Below are positions 12,893 to 19,582 of a stretch of DNA of 22,932 nucleotides, in pieces; position 1 is the stretch's first letter; each line of letters opens with the position of its first letter. The stretch is taken from contig URHY01000033.1 of NCBI GenBank assembly GCA_900547815.1, positions 1 to 22,932 on the forward strand, in the 5' to 3' direction. The stretch comes from an uncultured Solobacterium sp. (lineage in GTDB: Bacteria; Bacillota_I; Bacilli_A; Erysipelotrichales; Erysipelotrichaceae). The notes beneath the pieces were generated by a model. It saw only the letters and a list, made by a program, of their open reading frames with translations, ran no database searches and was not told the origin of the DNA. The position numbers and the translations under genes were made by a program.

Positions 12893-13130
12893 ACGAAAGA
12901 TTAAAGTACTTGAAAAAGCATTAGATAAAGCTTGTAAATATACACATAACAATGGACTCAATGGTTGCCCGGCAAATTTTGATATTGGAGCAGTTGATAA
13001 AAAGAAGAAAAAAGAATGTATTTTATGTAAATTTCATTGTGGATCTGAGAAATATTTTTTTAATAAAGAATATGAAAATAAGTCCATAGAATGTTGGAAA
13101 GAATATTTTTTGAAAGGAGCAAGAAAATGA
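12882..13130 (+). CDS. Cys-rich phage protein, 82 aa
   Basis: An N-terminal helix (KIKVLEKALDKAC) is followed by C18, C29, C46, C49, C53 and C71; the CxxC at 46-49 suggests a small zinc-binding fold. AGGAGA precedes the start, which lies inside the previous gene. The stop overlaps the next start (ATGA). It is unrecognised beyond being typical of phage early cassettes. Confidence 0.65.
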   Translation: MTDERKIKVLEKALDKACKYTHNNGLNGCPANFDIGAVDKKKKKECILCKFHCGSEKYFFNKEYENKSIECWKEYFLKGARK

Positions 13131-13366
13131 AACTTATTGTTGATGAAATTAACAAACAAACTTGCCCATTCTATGCTAGTAAAGATTGGGAAAATGATTT
13201 GAAAATCGAATATGAAAAAGGAGGTTGTATATTAGATACATCACCGTGTGGCGACGTGCTCAATCAATGGAATTGTAGCGCAGAAGAAGGCGACAAAGAA
13301 TGTCCTTTCTGCATTACCTACGATGAATTTAAAAGAAGGATGGGAAAACAGAAAGATGATGTCTAA
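13127..13366 (+). CDS. Cys-rich phage protein, 79 aa
   Basis: ATG 13127 is preferred, with AAAGGAG (13113-13119) just upstream and ATGA coupling. Six cysteines (C13, C34, C41, C50, C59, C62), including CPFC, suggest a compact zinc fold. The phrase EINKQTCPFYASKD is typical of a small phage family of unknown role. It completes the Cys-rich trio. Confidence 0.65.
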   Translation: MKLIVDEINKQTCPFYASKDWENDLKIEYEKGGCILDTSPCGDVLNQWNCSAEEGDKECPFCITYDEFKRRMGKQKDDV

Positions 13367-13598
13367 AGTTGAATTAAGACTTAACGTATTAATAGAAGCA
13401 TACAAAAATAAAATGGATGAAATTCGTAAATTAAATGAACTTGAAAAAGCATTTTTAGATGATGAATTAGAAGTAAACCATAATGAACAAATGTTTACAC
13501 AATTCAAAGCGATAGATAAATATGATTTTGAATTACTAATTTTAGAACAGATTGTTAGATCGCTTGAGTATGTAAGAACAGGGGAATATAAGAAATGA
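13356..13598 (+). CDS. Coiled-coil phage protein, 80 aa
   Basis: Two adjacent ATG codons (13356, 13359) can start the frame; the SD is weak, and translation probably depends on coupling to the previous gene, which it overlaps. The product is almost entirely helical, with heptad-like spacing in VLIEAYKNKMDEIRKLNEL. It ends LEYVRTGEYKK, closely like the end of the protein at 13963-14193 (LLEYAKTGEIK), so the two are probably divergent paralogues. Function is unknown. Confidence 0.6.
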   Translation: MMSKVELRLNVLIEAYKNKMDEIRKLNELEKAFLDDELEVNHNEQMFTQFKAIDKYDFELLILEQIVRSLEYVRTGEYKK

Positions 13599-13608
13599 GG
13601 ATACCAGA

Positions 13609-13914
13609 ATGTATTTATACAGTAGTGAAGATAAATATTGGGAATATGACAAAATAGAAAAGAATTATAAACTTCATTTTAGAAGATTTTATGAAGATGA
13701 AATTATTGCAACTATACTTCAAGATGAAGATGATGGTACGTTCTGTGCGTTTTATGCGCTTGAAAATGTATATGAAAGTGATTTTGATTCTTTGAATGCT
13801 GAAACAATTGAAGAGGCTAAAGCCGAAGTTGAAGAAAGAATTGTTGAGCTTACACAAGAACAAATCGAGTGTTTGCAAAGTTGGGTTGATATGTTTACAT
13901 CGGAATTGAATTAG
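13609..13914 (+). CDS. Acidic phage protein, 101 aa
   Basis: A mixed alpha/beta acidic protein with many aromatic residues at the start (YLYSSEDKYWEYDKIEKNY) and a C-terminal helix. It has no recognised family. Its stop lies just before a stretch that still encodes, in another frame, the C-terminal end of a DUF551-type protein, so the gene appears to have been joined here by recombination. Confidence 0.55.
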   Translation: MYLYSSEDKYWEYDKIEKNYKLHFRRFYEDEIIATILQDEDDGTFCAFYALENVYESDFDSLNAETIEEAKAEVEERIVELTQEQIECLQSWVDMFTSELN

Positions 13915-13970
13915 AAGATTTGGCTTGGATGCCATTGCCTAAGCCTTATAAGGAGAAAGAAAATGATTGA
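13890..13970 (+). pseudogene. 3' remnant of a DUF551-type gene
   Basis: In the frame through 13917 the DNA reads DLAWMPLPKPYKEKEND and a stop (13968-13970). This matches the end of the intact DUF551-type gene at 15215-15643, VVAWMPLPNPYKEKEND. The remnant has no start codon and begins after an in-frame stop at 13887. Its TATAAGGAGAAAG portion is the ribosome binding site for the gene at 13963, exactly as in the intact copy for the gene at 15630. A recombination scar kept because it supplies that SD is the simplest reading. Confidence 0.75.
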
Positions 13971-14193
13971 AGAAAGAATTGATGAGTTGATTAAAGTGTG
14001 TCAAAAGCGTATTGATGAGAATTGTCAAATAATTGAAAATTGCAAAGATACTTTAATCTTCCGATTAAATGAAGATCTTGATGATTATATTCAATCGACC
14101 GCTAATAAAATCAAGGAATTAAGAAAAGAAAACGAACTTTTCAGAACATTTATTGAATTACTAGAATACGCAAAGACAGGAGAAATAAAATGA
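13963..14193 (+). CDS. Coiled-coil phage protein, 76 aa
   Basis: The start follows AAGGAG, donated by the DUF551 remnant. The protein is helical throughout (IDELIKVCQKRIDENCQIIE, then NKIKELRKENELF) and ends LLEYAKTGEIK like the protein at 13356. A coiled-coil adaptor is likely. It is coupled to the next gene by ATGA. Confidence 0.65.
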   Translation: MIEERIDELIKVCQKRIDENCQIIENCKDTLIFRLNEDLDDYIQSTANKIKELRKENELFRTFIELLEYAKTGEIK

Positions 14194-14489
14194 ATAATAA
14201 AGAATTGAAAAAAAACTTAGAAAAGGAAAGAAAAAAGCAAAGAGAAGATGCTATAAAAATAAATGCTTTTATCAGATTAGATAAAAGCAGTGCTTCTGAA
14301 ATTGATAAACAAATTGAGCAGACTTATTTATTTTTACAAAAGAATATTAAATTTGTCTGTACGAATAAAGACTTGATGAACAGTATGCTAGATGAATTAG
14401 ACTATATTGTTTACGCATCAAAGCTATACGGTGGAAAGCACGTTATGGAAGAATTAGATAATCGTTACAGAAATAAATTAATGAGTTAA
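14190..14489 (+). CDS. Helical phage protein, 99 aa
   Basis: AGGAGA and an ATGA overlap define the start. The N-terminus is highly basic and helical (KKNLEKERKKQRED). The remainder is helical with a Tyr/Leu-rich middle and one conserved-looking YGGKH turn. It has no recognised family; it belongs to the run of small coiled-coil proteins at 13356-14489. Confidence 0.6.
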   Translation: MNNKELKKNLEKERKKQREDAIKINAFIRLDKSSASEIDKQIEQTYLFLQKNIKFVCTNKDLMNSMLDELDYIVYASKLYGGKHVMEELDNRYRNKLMS

Positions 14490-14502
14490 AAGGAGAATGA
14501 AA

Positions 14503-14763
14503 ATGATTAGATTACAAAACAATTATGCAATCACTTCTAACGGTGGTTCATTCGCCCTTGTAACGTTCGTAAAGGGTAAGGATAAAGAAGGAAATGAGAT
14601 AGACGTACAAAAGCCTATCTCATACCATACAACGCTAGAATCGGCTTTACAGAGCTATTCTAACAATCGTATGGCAGATTTAGTTTCTAACGTAGATTTA
14701 GATTTAAAACAAGTTAAACAAGCTATAAATGAGCTTAGAGAGGAGTTAACTATATATGCCTAA
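14503..14763 (+). CDS. Conserved-type phage protein, 86 aa
   Basis: ATG 14503 is chosen because AAAGGAG (14489-14495) gives 7-nt spacing; the in-frame ATG at 14497 is too close. The product has strands around NNYAITSNGG and FALVTFVKGKDK, then YHTTLESALQSY and a helix. I recall similar short proteins in Firmicute phages, without a known function. It overlaps the next gene by 8 bp. Codon use is less AT-biased than in its neighbours. Confidence 0.65.
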   Translation: MIRLQNNYAITSNGGSFALVTFVKGKDKEGNEIDVQKPISYHTTLESALQSYSNNRMADLVSNVDLDLKQVKQAINELREELTIYA

Positions 14764-15208
14764 TTGGTGTGCAGGAACTTTAAGAGTAAGAGGTACAAAA
14801 GAGAATTTAACAAAATTTGTTTTAGAAGGATTACAACCGGTTACTTATATCGGCGAAGATTTAGAAGCGTTGAAGATGGATGAGTATAGTCAAGTTAAAT
14901 GTAGCAGATGTTGGATTAAAGGAACTAGAAGAGGATTTATTCTTGACTTAGATGAATATATTGATGATTGGAACGATGAAGGAAAAATCGCAATTGGACT
15001 TGAAGCAGAATTCGCATGGGGTATTAGTTCGGAAGAACTATTAAATTCTTGTAAGCAATATGGAGTTGATATGAGAATTCATGCATTTGAATGTGGAATG
15101 TGCTTTAACCAAATCATTGAAATTATTGATGGAGAAATCACCAAGGATGAAGAAGTTAAATTCGATGATTATAACTGGGATTGCATTTGTCCAAACATAG
15201 GAGGTTAA
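14756..15208 (+). CDS. MPNW-type (DUF1281/Api92-like) phage protein
   Basis: A 150-aa protein opening with MPNWCAGTLRVRG, the signature start of a widespread phage family that folds as a ferredoxin-like domain (DUF1281/Api92-like). It continues with FVLEGLQPV and a C-terminal part rich in acidic and Cys residues (C97-like ECGMC motif). The GAGG SD lies in the previous gene. Function in the family is unknown. Confidence 0.7.
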   Translation: MPNWCAGTLRVRGTKENLTKFVLEGLQPVTYIGEDLEALKMDEYSQVKCSRCWIKGTRRGFILDLDEYIDDWNDEGKIAIGLEAEFAWGISSEELLNSCKQYGVDMRIHAFECGMCFNQIIEIIDGEITKDEEVKFDDYNWDCICPNIGG

Positions 15209-15214
15209 AGGCAT

Positions 15215-15643
15215 ATGAATAAATATCAAAAAGCATTTGATACAATTACAAATACACTTATATGTTACATGATACGTAGAGATTTATATCCATTACCTAG
15301 TGATGATGAAATATATAATGCACAGAGGGTGCTTTTAAAATTGGTTGAGAAAGCAGAATCATTTGAGTGGATTCCAGTTTCTGAAAGACTACCAGAGGAA
15401 TACGATAGCGTATTTGCTGAATTGTATGGAACAGATAAATGGGATGACACACTTTGGAGAACGCGATCGAAAAGGGTACTTGTGACTATTGAACATGAAA
15501 GCGGTATAAGAAGTGTTACAGAATCATATATAACTGATGGTAAATGGGCACTAGGAAAGAGAGCTACATTAAGTAAATATAAAGTTGTTGCTTGGATGCC
15601 ATTACCAAATCCATATAAGGAGAAAGAAAATGACATTAGATGA
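15215..15643 (+). CDS. DUF551-domain phage protein, 142 aa
   Basis: The N-terminal 50 residues are a helical segment of the type found before DUF551 in phage proteins (YQKAFDTITN, then LLKLVEKAE). The DUF551 domain follows: WIPVSERLPEE near residue 51, a central beta region with KRVLVTIEHESG, and the closing VVAWMPLPNPY. The GGAGG SD at 15200-15204 supports the start. The last codons, coding for YKEKEN, double as the ribosome binding site of the next gene, which overlaps by 14 bp. A partial second copy of the 3' end lies at 13890-13970. DUF551 has no established function. Confidence 0.82.
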   Translation: MNKYQKAFDTITNTLICYMIRRDLYPLPSDDEIYNAQRVLLKLVEKAESFEWIPVSERLPEEYDSVFAELYGTDKWDDTLWRTRSKRVLVTIEHESGIRSVTESYITDGKWALGKRATLSKYKVVAWMPLPNPYKEKENDIR

Positions 15644-16205
15644 AGCAATTGCTCACACAAAAGAATTATCTGAAAGTCAATCAGTATGTGAAGACTGTAG
15701 AGAAGAACATAAGCAGCTTGCGACGTGGCTGGAGGAATTGAAACAGTATAAAGACAAAGAATATAAAATGAATGCAGAACTGATGTTTACTGAGCTAGGC
15801 TTCAGAAAGTGTGATGGTGTATATCGAGAAGGCGAAACGCTGCTTTATGAAAAAACAATATGTGATGGTAGAGATGTGTTATATGTGAGATTCTTACATG
15901 GAATGGTTCGTGTTACTGAATTGGCAAATTATGTGTATAACATTGACGGAAAACTAATGAAGGCTATTTACAAGCAAATGGAAGAGCTTGGTTGGCTAGA
16001 TTCAGAAAGAAAAGCTATATATCATCTTACAAAGTTTGAATATGATTTATTGAATGAAGATAAAGAAATTCATGAGTGGTATTTTAAATGTTTTGATCAT
16101 TTGATGAGGCTGAAAAAGCAAGGCCATTTTAGAGATGTGAATATAGAAAAGCAGATTGGTGAAATATTGCTAAATTGTGAGGTAAGAGAAGATGAAAACT
16201 GCTAA
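15630..16205 (+). CDS. Phage protein with N-terminal helical domain, 191 aa
   Basis: ATG 15630 is chosen for the AAGGAG SD, which lies inside the DUF551 gene. The first 40 residues (MTLDEAIAHTKELSESQSVC, then CREEHKQLATWLEELK) match a common phage N-terminal module with a C-x-x-C-x-x-x-H arrangement. Residues 50-120 resemble the protein at 16192 (FTELGF, LYEK, ELGWL), so the two share a repeat domain. The C-terminus is helical and basic. It overlaps the next gene by 14 bp. Confidence 0.65.
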   Translation: MTLDEAIAHTKELSESQSVCEDCREEHKQLATWLEELKQYKDKEYKMNAELMFTELGFRKCDGVYREGETLLYEKTICDGRDVLYVRFLHGMVRVTELANYVYNIDGKLMKAIYKQMEELGWLDSERKAIYHLTKFEYDLLNEDKEIHEWYFKCFDHLMRLKKQGHFRDVNIEKQIGEILLNCEVREDENC

Positions 16206-16599
16206 AGAGATGTTTGAAGGAATCGGATATAAGCTATCCGAAGCATATAGCGAAGACACACTTATATCTTATTTTGATGGTAAAAAAAATATTACGATTG
16301 AATTTTATATTAAAAACAAACAATTCAAAAAAGCAAAAGGAGTTTTTGATTGTGTAGCTATCAAAGAATCAGAATTAAAAGCAATCATCCAACAATGTAA
16401 AGAATTAGGTTGGTTAGAAGAAGAAACTTGCACTAACGAATCAGAATATGATTCAACGGAAGAATTTAGATGTTCTAATTGTGGATTCACATTAGTAGAA
16501 CACAAAGAATATGCAGTCGGTGAAGATGATGGAGAAGAATATTACTTTAATTTCAAACCAAAGTATTGTCCAAATTGTGGTAGCAAGATTATAGGTTGA
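16192..16599 (+). CDS. Phage protein with C-terminal zinc ribbon, 135 aa
   Basis: The first 75 residues (MFEGIGYKLSEAY to CKELGWLEEE) resemble the middle domain of the preceding gene. The C-terminal 45 residues are a zinc ribbon with C94, C97, C126 and C129 (FRCSNCGF and YCPNCGS). A hairpin CGGATA/TATCCG at 16224-16240 lies just after the start. The role is unknown; binding of nucleic acid or protein through the ribbon is possible. Confidence 0.7.
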   Translation: MKTAKEMFEGIGYKLSEAYSEDTLISYFDGKKNITIEFYIKNKQFKKAKGVFDCVAIKESELKAIIQQCKELGWLEEETCTNESEYDSTEEFRCSNCGFTLVEHKEYAVGEDDGEEYYFNFKPKYCPNCGSKIIG

Positions 16600-16614
16600 A
16601 AAGGAGATTATCTA

Positions 16615-16911
16615 ATGAGTGGTGGAAGTTACAGCTATGTGTATTGCAGAGTTGAAGAAGAATGTGTTAACAGAATGTTCGATTCTCAATTAAATGAAAT
16701 GATGAAAGATTTAGTTAAAGTGCTACACGATTTAGAATGGTGGCAGTCGTGTGACTGTGATGAAAAACGTTATCGTGAAACAGTTACTAAGTTCAAAAAG
16801 AAATGGTTTAAACAAACTAAGATTGATGTACAGAAACAAATCGAATCAGAGTTTGAAAAAACAAAGGATGAGTTAATGAAAGAGTTTAAATATTTAAATG
16901 ATGATGAATAG
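16615..16911 (+). CDS. MSGGS-type phage protein, 98 aa
   Basis: It opens MSGGSYSYVYCRVEEE and contains VLHDLEWWQSCD with a following KFKKKWF, a combination I recognise from a widespread small phage protein family of unknown function. It is largely helical after residue 12. AAAGGAG supports the start. Its last eight bases overlap the next, membrane-protein ORF. Confidence 0.75.
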   Translation: MSGGSYSYVYCRVEEECVNRMFDSQLNEMMKDLVKVLHDLEWWQSCDCDEKRYRETVTKFKKKWFKQTKIDVQKQIESEFEKTKDELMKEFKYLNDDE

Positions 16912-17050
16912 AATTAAAAAAGCAATTATTAAGAACCTGGATCTTATTATTACTTGTACAGTACTTTATGTTGTATATGCAGTTATTGTATATGCAACAT
17001 TATATGGATTGAACGCACCATCAGGTAATCCGTTGGAGAGTGGTTTCTAA
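16904..17050 (+). CDS. Small membrane protein, 48 aa
   Basis: The start is ATG 16904 (or 16901), overlapping the previous stop. A basic N-terminus (NRIKKAIIKN) is followed by a transmembrane helix (about residues 12-36) rich in Ile, Val and Tyr, and a short Gly/Pro/Ser tail. No strong SD is seen, so translational coupling is likely. It forms a tandem pair with the next membrane protein. Confidence 0.55.
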   Translation: MNRIKKAIIKNLDLIITCTVLYVVYAVIVYATLYGLNAPSGNPLESGF

Positions 17051-17051
17051 T

Positions 17052-17234
17052 ATGTGGTTTACAATAGGATTGATGTTAGGTGCTATATGCGGATTGATTG
17101 TATGTAGTTGTGCAATGGTATCACAGATTACAAGTTTAGAAAATATGATTACAGCACAAAGTATGGAAATTATGGATTTAAAAAATAAGGTGAATAAAGA
17201 ATATTTGTATGATGATTTTGATGAAACAAAATAA
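17052..17234 (+). CDS. Small membrane protein, 60 aa
   Basis: ATG 17052 is preferred over GTG 17040, which lies too close to the GGAG SD. The N-terminal helix (residues 2-25, LMLGAICGLIVCSC) resembles a signal anchor or lipoprotein-like segment, and the rest is a short coiled coil (ITSLENMITAQSMEIMDLKN) with an acidic end. The layout resembles spanin- or anchor-type phage proteins, but no function can be given. Confidence 0.55.
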   Translation: MWFTIGLMLGAICGLIVCSCAMVSQITSLENMITAQSMEIMDLKNKVNKEYLYDDFDETK

Positions 17235-17264
17235 TTAAGCGATTGGAAAGGTTAGAATATAAAG

Positions 17265-17411
17265 ATGTTAAAGAAATACAGAATTAAATATATCAAAGAC
17301 AATAATATTTGTGTGATGGAAGCCCAGGAGGAATCGAAAAGCATGGCAATGTATAAATTCTATATGAAATTTCCATCATGCAGCATTGAGGAAATTGAAG
17401 AAATTAAATAG
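17265..17411 (+). CDS. Small phage protein, 48 aa
   Basis: GGAAAGG upstream gives a usable SD for ATG 17265. The product is basic at the start (LKKYRIKYIKDNNI) and acidic at the end (CSIEEIEEIK), with a beta-hairpin-like beginning and a short helix. It lies between the membrane pair and the late regulator, without overlap. It is not recognised. Confidence 0.5.
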   Translation: MLKKYRIKYIKDNNICVMEAQEESKSMAMYKFYMKFPSCSIEEIEEIK

Positions 17412-17419
17412 GAGAGAAA

Positions 17420-17887
17420 ATGAGTAAAACGGATTATGAAGAATATGTAGATGTTCAAGTGGATGCATTAATTAAAAAGCTTGAAATGTTCAAAATCTAT
17501 GAAAGAAAGTTTAAATCGTTGGATGGAATTTTAAAGGATTTGGAGGTTCGAAAAAAAGAATTTTCAGATCCAAAATCTCCATCATTTGAGCAGAGACTGG
17601 ATTCAAAGAAAAATAAGGATATTACAAATGATGTTCTGGTAAAGTTTATTTCAAAAGAAAAAGTGCTTGAAGATGATAAGAATCTTGTCTTAGGAAAGAT
17701 GAGAGAAGTTGAAACAATTATTGATCTTATTCCAAATGATGATATTCGTTTATATATGAAACGTCATTATGTCAACGGAGAATCATTTGAGAAGCTTTCA
17801 GGAGAAAAGTTCTGTAGCAGAATGAAAATGTATTACGCAATGAAGAAAGAGCTTAAAAAGCTCGTTATGGGAAATTTGAACAAATGA
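17420..17887 (+). CDS. RinA/ArpU-like late transcription regulator
   Basis: A 155-aa, mostly helical protein. The C-terminal 60 residues carry the arrangement typical of phage RinA/ArpU/sigma-like activators: a helix VETIIDLIPNDDIRLYM, the phrase RHYVNGESFEKLS corresponding to the R-Y-x-x-G-x-S-W/F-x-x-(I/L)-A turn, and a recognition helix RMKMYYAMKKELKKL. In related phages this gene ends the early region and switches on packaging and structural genes, which usually follow. Here they do not follow within the window. AGGAGA precedes the start, and the stop overlaps the lipoprotein start (ATGA). Confidence 0.72.
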   Translation: MSKTDYEEYVDVQVDALIKKLEMFKIYERKFKSLDGILKDLEVRKKEFSDPKSPSFEQRLDSKKNKDITNDVLVKFISKEKVLEDDKNLVLGKMREVETIIDLIPNDDIRLYMKRHYVNGESFEKLSGEKFCSRMKMYYAMKKELKKLVMGNLNK

Positions 17888-18285
17888 AAAAAATATTAAG
17901 CGCAATTTTAGGAATGACAATGTGCCTAGGTTTGGTAGGATGCCAAGAATCAGATACAGCTAACCATAATTTAAGAGTGGATGCAAACAACTTTAAAATA
18001 TCGAGAAAGGTTGTGGCATTAAATACTAGAACAAATGAACCGTTGTTTTCTGTTGAAGGAAAAATATCTATTGAAACAGATAGTGATGGCGATTTGAATG
18101 TAACGATTAAAACTGGAAAAGATAAATATAAATTGTTCTATGCACATTTATCAAAAGATGTTACATATACATGTATTCAGACCGATTCGGTAAAAGAAAA
18201 TCCGTATGGATATAAAATAACATTCTTTCCTGCTAAAGAAACAATTGAACATGGCTTGATTAACGTAGAAGATACAAATAAATAA
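17884..18285 (+). CDS. Phage beta-sandwich-type lipoprotein
   Basis: A 133-aa exported protein with a lipoprotein signal peptide: basic start, hydrophobic core and lipobox LVGC with C20 as the lipidated cysteine. The mature part is beta-rich (NLRVDANNFKISRKVVALN, LFSVEGKISIETDSDGDL), a pattern of phage-encoded beta-sandwich lipoproteins. Such proteins sit on the outer face of the membrane of the lysogen or infected cell. A role in superinfection exclusion is an inference. ATGA coupling ties it to the late regulator. Confidence 0.8.
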   Translation: MKKILSAILGMTMCLGLVGCQESDTANHNLRVDANNFKISRKVVALNTRTNEPLFSVEGKISIETDSDGDLNVTIKTGKDKYKLFYAHLSKDVTYTCIQTDSVKENPYGYKITFFPAKETIEHGLINVEDTNK

Positions 18286-18362
18286 AAGACTATATGAGGA
18301 TATTGTTTACAATATGGCTCAAAAATTCATAAAGTTTTTATTTTAGAAAAGTGTTACAAAGT

Positions 18363-18382
18363 AGCCTATTTACTAGGCTTTT
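18363..18382 (+). terminator. Short terminator after lipoprotein
   Basis: AGCCTA (18363-18368) pairs with TAGGCT (18374-18379), followed by TTTT. It is short, but placed in the 154-bp gap after the lipoprotein gene, which also has an ATATTG-TTTA-CAATAT inverted repeat. It probably ends the early operon. Confidence 0.55.
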
Positions 18383-18439
18383 AAAAGGTTTGTAATTAGT
18401 CTGATAATATATAGTTATCGGACATAGAAAGAAGTTTAG

Positions 18440-18604
18440 ATGATAAACAAAATTAAATGGTTTTTTAAAAGATTATTCTGTAAGCATGAATTTACTTGGT
18501 GTGTAAAGAATGAGATGTTTCATTGTATCAGTGGTGAGACTCAGTATCTTGTGTGTTTGAAATGCGGGAAAGTGAAAGATACAAGATTTGTTGAATTTGA
18601 ATAA
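18440..18604 (+). CDS. DUF1660-like zinc-binding phage protein, 54 aa
   Basis: A small protein with a basic start (INKIKWFFKRLF), C14-x-H16, C29 and a CxxC pair (C39, C42). The order FTW, then MFHCI, then LVCLKCGKVK matches the short phage zinc-binding family DUF1660 as I remember it. It lies between the two lipoprotein genes. The SD is weak (GAAAGAAG). Function is unknown. Confidence 0.65.
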   Translation: MINKIKWFFKRLFCKHEFTWCVKNEMFHCISGETQYLVCLKCGKVKDTRFVEFE

Positions 18605-18644
18605 ATGTGTGCTTTATAGGATTGCCCAAGAAAAGAGGAATAAA

Positions 18645-18920
18645 ATGAATAAAATATACAAATTATTAATGGTTGGAATGATTGGCATTTCATTATTTGG
18701 ATGTGCATCTGTGGATCGTTGGGGTACTGATGTAAAATCTGATTCGAATGGTGGATTAGATAGAATAATCAATGTGTATACAGCAGATGGAAAAATTTTA
18801 GCAAGCTATGAAGGTAGAATTGATATTAAATCATTGACAAGTGGAGCTGTAAAATTTGATTATGATGGAAAAAGATATATTTATTATAATTGTTTTGTAG
18901 AAACGATTGCAGATAAATAG
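18645..18920 (+). CDS. DUF5052-like phage lipoprotein, 91 aa
   Basis: ATG 18645 follows AGAGGA. The signal peptide ends in lipobox LFGC (C20). The mature part has SDSNGGLDRIINVYTADGK, YEGRIDIK and FDYDGKRYIYYN, the pattern of a short phage lipoprotein family (DUF5052-like). With the gene at 17884 it makes two lipoproteins in one small cluster, which would be displayed on the cell surface. Surface masking of a phage receptor is possible but not shown. Confidence 0.72.
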   Translation: MNKIYKLLMVGMIGISLFGCASVDRWGTDVKSDSNGGLDRIINVYTADGKILASYEGRIDIKSLTSGAVKFDYDGKRYIYYNCFVETIADK

Positions 18921-19267
18921 GAGTGATATTGTGGAACGTGTTGGATACTTAAAAATTATGCCGTGTTATAACAGATGGTTTATAATTTTGCATAATGATG
19001 AAGGATGGGGTTATGAGTATAATCTCACCAAAACAAAATATGAAAAGTTTGATAAGTTTATTGTCAACGATGGAATAAAGTATAGATATAGACAAGATGC
19101 TCATGGACGTGATGGATTTAAAAGAATTATAGCGCTTGATCGGCAGAATTTTGAAAAAGTAATGTTTTATTTAAGAACGCATTTCAATAATGGCCGGATG
19201 TATTTAGGTAAATGTTATTATGATTTTCATGCGGAAATGACCGCTGGTTGATAGGAGTGATATTGTG
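18917..19267 (+). repeat. Two identical 17-bp translation-start modules
   Basis: ATAGGAGTGATATTGTG occurs at 18917-18933 and again at 19251-19267. Each contains the GGAG SD, the spacer and the GTG start codon of the following gene. Identity down to the start codon, with diverged coding sequence beyond, suggests gene duplication that preserved the initiation site, or a recombination junction. Confidence 0.9.
18931..19251 (+). CDS. Unknown protein, 106 aa (GTG start)
   Basis: GTG 18931 is the start because GGAG (18920-18923) lies 7 nt upstream, in the same 17-bp module that starts the next gene. The product is basic and aromatic (MPCYNRWFIILHNDEGWGYE) and mixed alpha/beta. Segments such as EKFDKF and RIIALDRQNFEKVMFYL resemble in layout the C-terminal halves of the next two proteins, suggesting a divergent family of three. 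No family is recognised. Confidence 0.6.
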   Translation: MERVGYLKIMPCYNRWFIILHNDEGWGYEYNLTKTKYEKFDKFIVNDGIKYRYRQDAHGRDGFKRIIALDRQNFEKVMFYLRTHFNNGRMYLGKCYYDFHAEMTAG

Positions 19268-19582
19268 AGAAAGTTTTTATCAGAAGTGAAAAAGTTTTTT
19301 CTGATTCGTGATACAGAAAGTTTATTTGTGCAATGGGAATATCGTATTGTATGTGTTTATATAGCAGACGAAGAGTTTTGTAGGGGCCATTATGATAAGA
19401 ATGGTATATTCGTTATCCAGCATTATATTTGTGAAGCACAATTCAAAAGTTTATATAGAAAGTTTTTAGATAATGAAATTGAATGCTTAAACTATGAAGA
19501 CATAATGAATGGTTGCAATAAGTTTTATCTAAAATCAGAAGAAGAATATAAAAAGTTTATTAGAATATTAATTGATATTTAG
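19265..19582 (+). CDS. Unknown protein, 105 aa (GTG start), AAGTTTT-rich gene
   Basis: GTG 19265 follows the same 17-bp SD module as the previous gene. The sequence is rich in Lys-Phe pairs (RKFLSEVKKFF, YRKFLDNEI, NKFYLKSEEEYKKFI) and aromatic residues. Its second half aligns by eye with the protein at 19605 (F-x-x-L-x-x-K-F, then KFYLKSEEEYKKF versus KFFLTSQEQLEKV), so the two are paralogues. Four copies of AAGTTTT lie in phase with AAG-TTT codons. Function is unknown. Confidence 0.6.
   Translation: MRKFLSEVKKFFLIRDTESLFVQWEYRIVCVYIADEEFCRGHYDKNGIFVIQHYICEAQFKSLYRKFLDNEIECLNYEDIMNGCNKFYLKSEEEYKKFIRILIDI

Noticed and set aside
13248..13355. N-terminal extension of the coiled-coil gene to ATG 13248.
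   Set aside because: It would overlap the Cys-rich gene 13127-13366 by over 100 bp with no SD; ATG 13356/13359 gives the normal small overlap.
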